Below, piece after piece: positions 8,969-16,177 of a DNA stretch of 64,000 nt. Within the stretch, counting starts at the first letter, position 1. Every line of letters begins with the position of its first letter. Source of the DNA: Paenibacillus eucommiae (GTDB lineage Bacteria > Bacillota > Bacilli > Paenibacillales > NBRC-103111); the NCBI RefSeq assembly GCF_017874215.1, contig NZ_JAGGLB010000029.1, forward strand, positions 1 through 64,000, read 5' to 3'. Under the pieces are notes generated by a model, which worked only from the letters and a program-made list of their open reading frames with translations, ran no database searches and had not been told where the DNA came from. Made by a program: the position numbers and the translations under genes.

Positions 8969-9439
8969 ATGGCACAGGTAGTCATTCGGCACGCAGTTGA
9001 AGAGGATGTTATACAGCTCAGACAGCTTATGATTACATATATCGTGGTTTTTTACCGGTACAGACAGCCTGAGGAAGAGAAGCTTGATGAAATGATTCGG
9101 ATTCTGCTGGAGCATAAGGAAGGCGTTCAGTTTGTAGCCGAATTGGAGGGCAAATTGGTTGGCTTTGCAACTTTGTTTTTCAGGTACAGCTCGTTCCATG
9201 CAGCAAAAATTGCTGTGATGAACGATTTGTTTGTGGCGGAAGACCAGCGAAGACAAGGTATCGCGCACAAGCTGTTTGCGGCATGTAAGGGTTACTCGGC
9301 GCGGCATCGGTACGTGTCTATGATCTGGTCAACAGGGAAGGACAACATCAGTTCGCAGCGCTTCTATGAGAAGTTGAGCGGAGAGCAAAGCGAGTGGCTG
9401 ACTTATTCCATTAATCCGACTATTGGCATAGGCGACTAG
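8969..9439 (+). CDS. GNAT family N-acetyltransferase
   Basis: A 156-residue GNAT protein. It shows the core order expected of the fold: N-terminal IRHAVEEDV, central strand VGFATLFF, the acetyl-CoA loop NDLFVAEDQRRQGIAHKLF, and a C-terminal QRFYEKL helix. A textbook AAGGAGG site lies 9 bases before the ATG. The substrate cannot be told from sequence. It stands alone: the upstream 180 bases contain only imperfect GTGTTTGGATG-like direct repeats, and the next gene starts 80 bases later. Confidence 0.88.
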   Translation: MAQVVIRHAVEEDVIQLRQLMITYIVVFYRYRQPEEEKLDEMIRILLEHKEGVQFVAELEGKLVGFATLFFRYSSFHAAKIAVMNDLFVAEDQRRQGIAHKLFAACKGYSARHRYVSMIWSTGKDNISSQRFYEKLSGEQSEWLTYSINPTIGIGD

Positions 9440-9519
9440 ACGACTGGGCGACTGGAGCTAAGAGACAGAGCTGGCGTTATATAAAAGAATTCAGATGTCT
9501 TAATGAAGGAGTGATCATA

Positions 9520-10356
9520 GTGAGCAGCATCGTAAGTCAGGAGTGGTTGTTGGAGCGCTTGGACCACGCAGATATAGTGATTGTGGATTGCAGATTTACA
9601 CTTGGCCAGCCGGAAGCGGGGAAGGAAGGCTATCAACAGGGGCATATTCCGGGAGCTTTTTATATGGATCTGGAAAAGGATTTGTCAGGAGCTATAAAAG
9701 CACATGGAGGCAGGCATCCGCTCCCCGATCTGGGCGGGTTCTCACTCCTGGTTGGCAGTCTGGGTATAGATGCTTCAAAGAAGGTTGTAGCTTACGATGA
9801 CCAAGGTGGAGCTATGGCGTCGCGCTTATGGTGGATGTTGCAATTTCTGGGGCACACGGAGGGATATGTGCTAGGGAAGGGCTTTAGCGCCTGGAAGGCT
9901 GCAGGATTGCCTGTTACTGCTGAAGTCCCTGCCGCGGCGCCGCGCACCTTCTCACCAAAGGTCCAGAGGCACATGCTGGCCAGCTATGATGAAGTGAAGG
10001 ACAAAGTGGAGCGCAAAGGTACGGTTCTTGTAGATTCAAGGGAAGCCAGGCGTTATCAAGGACTGGAAGAGGCCATTGATCCAGTGGCCGGCCATATACC
10101 GGGAGCAAAGAATTATTTCTGGAAAGAAGTGCTGGACGGAGAAGGCGCTTGGAAAAGTCCGGAGGAGCACAAGGCTCATTTCGAGGAGCTTCAGGCAGCC
10201 GACGAAATCATCGTCTATTGCGGCTCGGGCGTCACAGCATGCCCTAATGTCCTGGCGCTTAAGCAGGCTGGGTTTGCTAACGTAAAGCTGTATTCGGGCA
10301 GCTGGAGCGATTGGGTTTCCTACGCGGAGAATCCGATTGCTACAGGGGAAGAGTAA
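9520..10356 (+). CDS. Two-domain sulfurtransferase (rhodanese)
   Basis: A 278-residue tandem-rhodanese protein of the thiosulfate/3-mercaptopyruvate sulfurtransferase type. The N-terminal inactive domain (DCRF..GHIPGAFYMDLEKDLSG) is followed by an active domain with VDSRE, GHIPGAKNYFW and the catalytic loop YCGSGVTAC near residue 237, which carries the sulfur on Cys. A GTG also exists at 9511, but the GTG at 9520 is preferred because AAGGAG lies 8 bases ahead of it. A terminator-like repeat follows directly at 10364-10460. A degraded copy of the last 20 codons with the same downstream repeat occurs at 13940-14108. Confidence 0.93.
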   Translation: MSSIVSQEWLLERLDHADIVIVDCRFTLGQPEAGKEGYQQGHIPGAFYMDLEKDLSGAIKAHGGRHPLPDLGGFSLLVGSLGIDASKKVVAYDDQGGAMASRLWWMLQFLGHTEGYVLGKGFSAWKAAGLPVTAEVPAAAPRTFSPKVQRHMLASYDEVKDKVERKGTVLVDSREARRYQGLEEAIDPVAGHIPGAKNYFWKEVLDGEGAWKSPEEHKAHFEELQAADEIIVYCGSGVTACPNVLALKQAGFANVKLYSGSWSDWVSYAENPIATGEE

Positions 10357-10363
10357 GCGAGCC

Positions 10364-10460
10364 GAGAGGCTGCGTCGGACGCGGGTTTGGGGGCTGTGAC
10401 AGGTTACTGGTTGGTGACCTGTTGCGGCCCTTTTTGTGCATCCGTTTAACAACTTTCAAA
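10364..10460 (+). repeat. Terminator-like dispersed repeat, copy 1
   Basis: The core is a stem-loop, GGGCTGTGACAGGTT...ACCTGTTGCGGCCC, followed by TTTTT (10391-10435), so it can serve as a Rho-independent terminator for the sulfurtransferase gene. Conserved flanks go beyond a terminator: AGAGGCTGCGTCGGACGCGG on the left and a CAACTTTCAAACAAG-like tail on the right. Related copies lie at 12870, 13999, 14590, 18116, 25322 and 29083. Confidence 0.8.
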
Positions 10461-10631
10461 CAAGAAGCCGGAAATCCCTGTAGATGGGCTGATTTTTCAT
10501 CTTGAACCTTAAGCTTTTTTTAAGTTAACTTTAAGAAAATTATAAAAGACGATTTATGGTGCAGTGATAAAATGAAATAACATATGTGAGTGAGGCGGTA
10601 CAATGTTGAGTTAGACATAAGGAGGATTATT

Positions 10632-12062
10632 GTGAGTATTACAGAAATATTCAATTACTTACGCATTCTGGGATTACCAGTGATCGTTGTGGTCGGAATC
10701 GAACTGCTTTTTGTCGCAGCTTATTATATTTTTTATTATCGTAAAAGAAGTCCAGAGGAAAAGCCTTGGCTGTCTATGAATAAGCTTGTCCTCGGTGCGT
10801 TGTTCGTAGGTTATATTGTTTTTGTACTTCAGTTGACTGTTATCGGTCGAGGTACATCACATTTCATGGAAATGAACCTTTATCCTTTCGGTGGTTATAT
10901 AGAAGCATGGCAAAAATACTCACTAAGAGAATTTCAGAACGGCATTTTTAACATTTTAATGTTCGTGCCTATGGGGATTTTGTTGCCTTGCATGAGTTAC
11001 AAATATAGAGCATTCAAGAAGCTTCTTCTTGTCGTTGTATGTGCAACAATTGCTATCGAAACGTATCAGACGTTTTCAGGTGCAGGGTTGTTTGAGGTTG
11101 ATGATATTATTAACAATACACTTGGTGGTATTATGGGCTACCAGTTATACAGACTGGCTATTTCTATAATTAAGCACAAAAAAGTTAAGATCAAGAGTCT
11201 ATTGAGTAATCTGTCCATCCCGATTATCATCGGTTTAATGTTTGGGGCCATGAGTATCGTCTACAACCAGCAGGAGTTTGGTCAACTAGCGATTAATTCG
11301 TATCATAAATGGAATATGACAGGCGTTCAGCTAAGCACTTCACCTGAGTTAAATCCAGAGCCGGCTGTTGCTGCGGTATATAAAAGAATCGTGAAAAAAG
11401 ATGAAGTCGCAGCGCTACTGCGGCAGAAATTAGAATTGACAGAGTTAAGCGTCAAGAGTTGGGGGGATGATCGTGAAAGTGTGTTAACGAGTAACATCGG
11501 TGTACACTACACGTTATTTCAATCCAGAGAGGGAAACTGGTCGTTAACCGAGGATGATTACGTTCCAGCGCAAGCTTCATTTACTGATCCAGATTCTATG
11601 TTAGAGAAGGCGAAGGCTGTTGCGGATGAGTTGGGCTTGCCTACCCAGAAAGCTGAATTACAAGAAGTGGATGATGGAGAGTATGTATGGTCACTTTCGG
11701 AGATTCCCCGAATTAATGAAGACTATTGGACAGGCGAGTTCTCAGTCGGCCTAAAAAAGGACGGCAGCATCTATGGGATCCAGAGCGGGATTCAGTACAA
11801 TCAATTTGTACGGATGATAGATTTATTGTCTCCTGCTGAGGTATATAAGCGTATAGAGGATGGAAAGTTTCAGCAAATACAAAGAAACGCCTTATTAACA
11901 AAGGATCAGCTTGAAATTAAAAAGGGTGATCACCTAGAAATAAAAGGAATCGAACTGACCTTCATGTATGATTCAAAAGACTTCTATCGACCTGTATACC
12001 GAGTTGTTGGAACATATAATGGAGATCCCAATTGGTTTACCTTAATTGATGCAAGGCATTAA
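10632..12062 (+). CDS. VanZ-like membrane protein with large C-terminal extracytoplasmic domain
   Basis: A 476-residue protein. The first 200 residues are a VanZ-like membrane domain: four or five spans with the family signatures NLYPFGGY, NILMFVPMG and the EVDDIINNTLGG loop. After a further span near 205-225 comes a soluble domain of about 250 residues with repeated alpha/beta units that I cannot assign. VanZ proteins are linked to teicoplanin tolerance in enterococci, but most Bacillales members are uncharacterised, so resistance is not claimed. The frame is open from 10590, yet AAGGAGG at 10619-10625 points to the GTG at 10632. CTTAAG-rich sequence precedes it (about 10508-10545). Confidence 0.82.
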   Translation: MSITEIFNYLRILGLPVIVVVGIELLFVAAYYIFYYRKRSPEEKPWLSMNKLVLGALFVGYIVFVLQLTVIGRGTSHFMEMNLYPFGGYIEAWQKYSLREFQNGIFNILMFVPMGILLPCMSYKYRAFKKLLLVVVCATIAIETYQTFSGAGLFEVDDIINNTLGGIMGYQLYRLAISIIKHKKVKIKSLLSNLSIPIIIGLMFGAMSIVYNQQEFGQLAINSYHKWNMTGVQLSTSPELNPEPAVAAVYKRIVKKDEVAALLRQKLELTELSVKSWGDDRESVLTSNIGVHYTLFQSREGNWSLTEDDYVPAQASFTDPDSMLEKAKAVADELGLPTQKAELQEVDDGEYVWSLSEIPRINEDYWTGEFSVGLKKDGSIYGIQSGIQYNQFVRMIDLLSPAEVYKRIEDGKFQQIQRNALLTKDQLEIKKGDHLEIKGIELTFMYDSKDFYRPVYRVVGTYNGDPNWFTLIDARH

Positions 12063-12146
12063 AAAGATGATTGGACTTAGAATTTTTGCAATCTGATAAT
12101 TGTTAGAATAGAAATCAACATTCCAGTCTGGAGTGAAGAAGATAGT

Positions 12147-12270
12147 ATGAAAACAAAAAAACTCAGATGTACAATTAGGTGATATCTTCCCGGTTAAATT
12201 GCCAAATGGGCAATACGGTGCAATACATGCAATTTATTATAATATTCCTTTACAGGAATATTCCGTTTGA
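12147..12270 (+). pseudogene. 5' remnant of an Imm26-like immunity gene
   Basis: An ATG at 12147 with GGAG upstream opens a frame that stops after 11 codons. Shifting one base inside the A-rich run near 12155 gives about 40 codons including GDIFPVKLPNGQYGAIHAI, which resembles the N-terminus of immunity-26 family proteins (pattern GDIFxIPLPNGxYG). The match ends at a TGA (12268-12270) and the SRPBCC gene begins 46 bases later. I read it as a frameshifted and 3'-truncated fragment. The family call rests on about 20 residues, so it is tentative. Confidence 0.4.
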
Positions 12271-12316
12271 GGTATACTTTAATCATGGATTCATATTAAG
12301 AAATGGAGGAATGGAA

Positions 12317-12823
12317 ATGACAGTGAAACCGGAAGGCAAGGAGCTAGTCATAACACGTGTACTCAATGCGCCGCGCGAGCTTGTATTCAATGTATGGTCC
12401 GAGGCCGAGCATCTGAAGCGATGGTGGGGACCGAAAGGATTTGAAATAAATGTCGCACAATTGGATTTCCGTCCAGGCGGTTTTTTTCATTACAACATGC
12501 AATCTCCCGATGGTAATCAAATGTGGGGTAAATTTGTGTATCAGGAAATCGAAGCTTTCGAAAAGATTGTCTGGGTCAACAGCTTTTCAGATGAGGCGGG
12601 CCATATTGTTCGGGCTCCATTTAGCGATTTAATCCCGTTGGAAATACGAAATACGGTAACCTTTAGTGAAAATAACGGTATTACAACAATGACCTTGTCC
12701 AGCGGAGCGATCAACGCAACTGAGGAAGAGAGAAACTTTTTTGAGGGCATGTTCAAATCCATGCAGGAGGGCTTCGGAGCAACCTTCGATCAGCTGGAAC
12801 AATATTTGGCAGACCATTCTTAA
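12317..12823 (+). CDS. SRPBCC/AHSA1 domain protein
   Basis: A 168-residue START/Bet v1-like protein of the AHSA1 group, a helix-grip fold that binds hydrophobic ligands. Visible family marks: ITRVLNAPRELVFNVWSEAEHLKRWWGPKGF at the N-terminus (cited in part: NAPRELVFNVW, WWGPKGF), FRPGGFFHYNM, and TFSENNGITTMTLSSG. The frame is open from 12179 but that extension is not family-like; the GGAGG at 12305-12309 fits the ATG at 12317. Role unknown. Monocistronic, followed by a terminator-like repeat. Confidence 0.85.
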   Translation: MTVKPEGKELVITRVLNAPRELVFNVWSEAEHLKRWWGPKGFEINVAQLDFRPGGFFHYNMQSPDGNQMWGKFVYQEIEAFEKIVWVNSFSDEAGHIVRAPFSDLIPLEIRNTVTFSENNGITTMTLSSGAINATEEERNFFEGMFKSMQEGFGATFDQLEQYLADHS

Positions 12824-12869
12824 TCAAGATTCATACGCTGAACCTTATCATTGGTTAAAAAAAATTGGA

Positions 12870-12955
12870 ACTCGGACGCGGCTTTGAGGGCAATGACAGG
12901 TTGTTTACATGTAACCTGTTACAGCCCTTTTTTGGTTTTCCATTCGCACTGCAAG
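12870..12955 (+). repeat. Terminator-like dispersed repeat, copy 2
   Basis: The stem GGGCAATGACAGGTT/AACCTGTTACAGCCC with TTTTTT spans 12887-12933, preceded by CTCGGACGCGG as in copy 1 and followed by a GCACTGCAAGCAACA tail. It sits 60 bases after the SRPBCC gene and probably ends its transcript. Confidence 0.75.
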
Positions 12956-13348
12956 CAACACCGTCTTTCTACTGAAAGGGGCGGTGCGTTGAAGTGATAA
13001 TTGGCGGATGGTGCAAGGTTATCGCAGCGGAAGTCAGCCGTTCACGTATTGCAGTTGCTTGTGTCATATGAATCGCTCCCCTCAAAATGAGTGCAAAAAG
13101 GCCACCAAAGCTATGGCGGCAGCGGACCTGCTCATATATAAATAATTATAAAATTTGGAAACCCAAGCTGACAAGTCATACATCTCACATTTGGTCAATC
13201 AACGCTGTGCTAACGGGCTAGATAGTGGAATCAACATTGTGAAAATTCCACGTCTTCGCCTATGCTTAAGAACAGTTTTGTTCAATCCCGGAAAATTATA
13301 TGTTATTGTAGGTTTGTACTAATATTTATCAAAAATGGAGGAAGTCAA
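12956..13348. other. Gene-free interval
   Basis: About 390 bases with no supported gene. A 31-codon frame on the minus strand (start near 13068, GAGGGG upstream) begins MTQATAIRERLTSAAITL, vaguely like a TetR N-terminus, but ends at once and is not called. The frame that runs in from 13262 towards the VOC gene lacks a ribosome site at its first ATG. Confidence 0.5.
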
Positions 13349-13771
13349 ATGGCTATTGGTGTGAAGAACCTTGTGGTAGGCATTCCAGTTGGTAAATCGG
13401 GATCGGGCAATCCGGGGGAATATGAAAAAGCAATACAGTGGTATGCTGATGTTCTCGGATTTAAAATTGAATGGATAATGGGGATTGCGAGCCTTAAACT
13501 GGCAAACGGGCAAGAAATTTTACTTTTTGGAGAAGAAGATGATGAAAACAGCCTTTGGTACACAGGCGATATTAAACGGAATCCGCATTACAGCATGCAA
13601 TTTTCTACAGATAATATCGAGGAATTACGTGCAGATTTAATAAAAAGTGGTGTAGTCGTCGGTGAAATTATTCCCGATGCAGGTGGTGGTGAACCCATAA
13701 TGATGTTTTGCGATCCGTATGGCAATCGTTTTTGGGCAGTAGAAGATAAAGATATAGATCGGGTAAACTAA
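13349..13771 (+). CDS. VOC family (glyoxalase/bleomycin-resistance-like) protein
   Basis: A 140-residue vicinal-oxygen-chelate fold protein: two beta-alpha-beta-beta-beta modules, with YEKAIQWYADVLGFKIEW in the first and MMFCDPYGNRFWAVEDKD in the second, the usual FxDPxGN signature. Enzymes and antibiotic-binding proteins share this fold; the substrate is unknown. The ATG at 13349 has GGAGG seven bases upstream; the longer frame from 13262 is not family-like. A 21-codon frame follows with an ATG touching its stop codon. Confidence 0.87.
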   Translation: MAIGVKNLVVGIPVGKSGSGNPGEYEKAIQWYADVLGFKIEWIMGIASLKLANGQEILLFGEEDDENSLWYTGDIKRNPHYSMQFSTDNIEELRADLIKSGVVVGEIIPDAGGGEPIMMFCDPYGNRFWAVEDKDIDRVN

Positions 13772-13837
13772 ATGCATGCTAAAGGAATTGAGCATCCGGA
13801 ACTAAAGGAATTGCACAACAAGTTGATGAAACCTTAG
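13772..13837 (+). CDS. 21-codon ORF abutting the VOC gene
   Basis: The ATG immediately follows the TAA of the VOC gene and opens a frame reading MHAKGIEHPELKELHNKL and stopping at 13837. The placement suggests translational coupling, but there is no independent ribosome site and no family that I know. It may be a real micro-protein or the leftover tail of a lost gene. Confidence 0.25.
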   Translation: MHAKGIEHPELKELHNKLMKP

Positions 13838-13939
13838 CATAACGACCTTCTTAGCCAGTCGTAAGAACTATATCGTTGTGAGCTAGCCCCATTTTCATAG
13901 ACTGTGGTGCCGATTGAATGTAGAGGTTCGTGGGGGGAT

Positions 13940-14002
13940 AAGAAGCTGGAGCGGTTGGAGTTTGTGTATGGAGAATCCGATTGCGACTGGAGAAGAGTAA
14001 GA
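13940..14002 (+). pseudogene. Duplicated 3' tail of the sulfurtransferase gene
   Basis: The DNA here aligns with the last 20 codons of the rhodanese gene at 10300-10356: the shared string GGAGAATCCGATTGC and the same final residues ENPIATGEE before TAA. Directly after the stop, the same terminator-like repeat follows as behind the intact gene. No upstream part of the gene is present. It is a remnant of a duplicated or rearranged copy, with no function of its own expected. Confidence 0.75.
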
Positions 14003-14108
14003 ATCAAGAGGCTGCGTCGCACGTGGGCCTGGGGGTTGTGACAGGTTGCAAGCAAGTGATCTGTTGCGGCCCTCTTCGGGCATCGGACTCAACGTCTTGC
14101 AAACAATA
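13999..14108 (+). repeat. Terminator-like dispersed repeat, copy 3
   Basis: AGAGGCTGCGTCGCACGTGG, then GGGTTGTGACAGGTT...ATCTGTTGCGGCCC (14031-14071), then the tail CAACGTCTTGCAAACAATAAG. This is the closest relative of copy 1, and both sit behind sulfurtransferase 3' sequence. Confidence 0.8.
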
Positions 14109-14176
14109 AGTTGGAGAAAATACAATTATATATGCACAAACATACCTACCACAAAGCAATTCAAGGAGGAAGACTG

Positions 14177-14566
14177 ATGAGTGAATCTGCGAACTTGAGC
14201 TCGGCCGGCCGCAACGATGTGACCTACACCATAACAACCCAATACGCAACTTACAATAATGACGCAATAGAAGCATCGCTTATCACGGATATTATCATAG
14301 GCTTCGATACGGAACCTGATGATTTCATCGTCGTTGTCCCAGATGCGCCTATCGGGGAAAGCAGCTATATGCAGGCCAGCCCGGCACGGGACGCTCAGCA
14401 CAGCATCATCGTCGAACTGCGCCTGGACTACGCTGATCAGTCCTTCAAGCATTACAGTTATCAGACGACGGACAAGAGCCAAGTGATTCGGATGTTTCTC
14501 GATTATTGGGGCTTACAGAAGCTGCCCGATTGGACAAACTGGACGGATATAACGGACCAGTTCTGA
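14177..14566 (+). CDS. Hypothetical protein, 129 aa
   Basis: A soluble acidic protein that I do not recognise. It is rich in Asp, Ser and Thr and predicted mostly beta (DIIIGFDTEPDDFIVVVPDAP, quoted in part as DDFIVVVPDAP), with Trp residues near the C-terminus (DYWGLQKLPDWTNWTD). The AAGGAGGA site at 14163-14170 supports the ATG at 14177. It is flanked on both sides by copies of the terminator-like repeat, so it is a single-gene unit and may have moved together with them. No signal peptide or metal site is visible. Confidence 0.6.
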   Translation: MSESANLSSAGRNDVTYTITTQYATYNNDAIEASLITDIIIGFDTEPDDFIVVVPDAPIGESSYMQASPARDAQHSIIVELRLDYADQSFKHYSYQTTDKSQVIRMFLDYWGLQKLPDWTNWTDITDQF

Positions 14567-14589
14567 AGTTAACGGACGGAAGGCAAGAG

Positions 14590-14690
14590 TCTGGAAGCCG
14601 CATCGGACGCGGATTATGGGCTGTGACAGGTGTGAACAAGTGACTTGTTGCAGCCCTCTTTGTTGTTCGCACAACAGCTTGCAACAACGA
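14590..14690 (+). repeat. Terminator-like dispersed repeat, copy 4
   Basis: Left flank AAGCCGCATCGGACGCGG, core GGGCTGTGACAGGTG...ACTTGTTGCAGCCC (14618-14657), T-rich run, tail CAACAGCTTGCAACAACG. It terminates the hypothetical gene at 14177-14566. Confidence 0.78.
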
Positions 14691-14738
14691 ACTACAAATA
14701 CAATGCAATCCGAGTCATTCATCTACATGTCGGTTAAC

Positions 14739-14860
14739 CTGTATGATTTTTCATACAGAATTGTCGATTTAGACGCTAAATGATGAATTCTATCTGATTT
14801 TTCATACAGATTCATCGACTAAGTCATCTAAAGCGAAGATCTAGATGATTATTCATACAC
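14739..14860 (+). repeat. Tandem degenerate hairpins
   Basis: Three related units about 55 bases apart. The first is a perfect hairpin CTGTATGATTTTTCATACAG (14739-14758); the second and third (around 14793-14810 and 14842-14858) keep the CTGATTTTTCATACAGA and GATGATTATTCATACA cores. No gene covers the 500 bases from 14567 to 15070. The ATCGAC-type spacers also recur. The purpose is unknown; the units lie between a terminator and the APH-like gene. Confidence 0.6.
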
Positions 14861-15070
14861 AACCCGTGCGAGCTTTGGATGGATCCAACATATTCGTAGT
14901 AAATGACGCGTTGTGACATTCCCCTCGCTACGGTTCGAAACTTCCTCTTGTCCACCAATAAGCGATAGGGGAAGCAGGGCGAGCAACACATAGTCACGAA
15001 TAATAATTAAGAGCCATGTAATGATGTTAGTTTTACAAAGTAATTCTAGATCTATTTTGAGGAGTGGGGG

Positions 15071-16000
15071 TTGATCCTGGACATGAACAAGCGCTATAGC
15101 TTCAAGCAAAACGAAGTCGAAAAAATCATTAACCGTTTTGGTAAAGCTTTTTATGAAAGAGTTTTGAGGGATATTGAAGTATATGCCGAAAAATGGGCGT
15201 TAACCTCTTTTCAACTTATTCCTTCATATTCTGCAAATTTAGTTTTTATATGCGATTCTGCAAGTTTTGGAAGTGTAGTCCTTAAATTAGGTAATCCTTC
15301 TTCTCGGGAAACATTTACAGAATTTAACACTTTGTACCGATATAACGGCAGACGATTTTGTAAAGTTTTCGATGCTGATATTGAAAATGGTGCCATACTT
15401 GAAGAGCGTGTGCAGCCAGGGAATCCTTTACGGGATGAGAGTTCTCTTGATAAACGACTAGCTGTATTTTGTTCCCTATATAAAGGTTTACATATAACGC
15501 CCGCTAAAGAAGAAATATATCCGACTTACACAGAGTGGGTGGGGAGGATAACAGCATACATGAGCAAGCGACAAGATTGTAAAAAATTGTATGTGCATAT
15601 GAAAAAAGCAAAAGATATTTGCTTATCGGTTTCTAATTTGTATTCACAAAAAATGCTGCTTCATGGCGACTTTCATCATGACAATATTTTACTTGGTAAT
15701 GATGGAAAGTATGTAATTATCGACCCTAAAGGCGTAATAGGCGATCCTGTATTTGATGTTCCACGTTTTATATTAAATGAATTTAGTGATGAAATAACTA
15801 CGGAATTATATAAGAAAATAAATGATATCATATGCATCTTAGAAAAAAATCTTAATATCCCAAACGACATATTAAAGCAATGCCTTTATGTGGAAACTGC
15901 AATGGGAGTTTGCTGGAGCGTAGAAGACGGCACAACCCCAGAGGAATACGAGAGTCTTATCAAAAAAGTTGCTTTCGCAGAAACAATTTTGAATACTTGA
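15071..16000 (+). CDS. APH(6)/hydroxyurea-kinase-like phosphotransferase
   Basis: A 309-residue kinase-fold protein of the aminoglycoside/hydroxyurea phosphotransferase group. The catalytic loop reads LLHGDFHHDNILL near residue 198 and the metal-binding segment VIIDPKGVIGDPVFDVPRF near 217, both diagnostic of the group that includes streptomycin 6-kinases. Whether it confers resistance cannot be told. AGGAG six bases ahead favours the TTG at 15071; an ATG lies at 15083. The gene is visibly more AT-rich than most neighbours, consistent with acquisition. A strong terminator follows at 16059. Confidence 0.82.
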   Translation: MILDMNKRYSFKQNEVEKIINRFGKAFYERVLRDIEVYAEKWALTSFQLIPSYSANLVFICDSASFGSVVLKLGNPSSRETFTEFNTLYRYNGRRFCKVFDADIENGAILEERVQPGNPLRDESSLDKRLAVFCSLYKGLHITPAKEEIYPTYTEWVGRITAYMSKRQDCKKLYVHMKKAKDICLSVSNLYSQKMLLHGDFHHDNILLGNDGKYVIIDPKGVIGDPVFDVPRFILNEFSDEITTELYKKINDIICILEKNLNIPNDILKQCLYVETAMGVCWSVEDGTTPEEYESLIKKVAFAETILNT

Positions 16001-16058
16001 TTTTTACTTGGTTTTTTATTGGTGTTTCGGCTCAGTTTGTTGCCTTGTATCAGAACGA

Positions 16059-16099
16059 CCTATATAATGGGAAGGTATCCCTATTATATAGGTTTTTTT
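16059..16099 (+). terminator. Rho-independent terminator
   Basis: The stem CCTATATAATGGGA/TCCCTATTATATAGG is followed by seven T residues, 58 bases after the phosphotransferase gene. Confidence 0.9.
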
Positions 16100-16177
16100 G
16101 TTTTATATATGATATTGAGAGAAATGAATATATATAGCTACTATTATCTTTTATGTCGAACATAAAGGACCTACCCC

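Noticed and set aside
12976..13068. 31-codon minus-strand frame starting MTQATAIRERLTSA
   Set aside because: It resembles a TetR N-terminus for only about 18 residues, then stops; too little to name as a gene or remnant.
10632..16000. Antibiotic-resistance island (VanZ, VOC, APH-like)
   Set aside because: Each family has many non-resistance members, and no determinant with a close known resistance sequence is recognisable.
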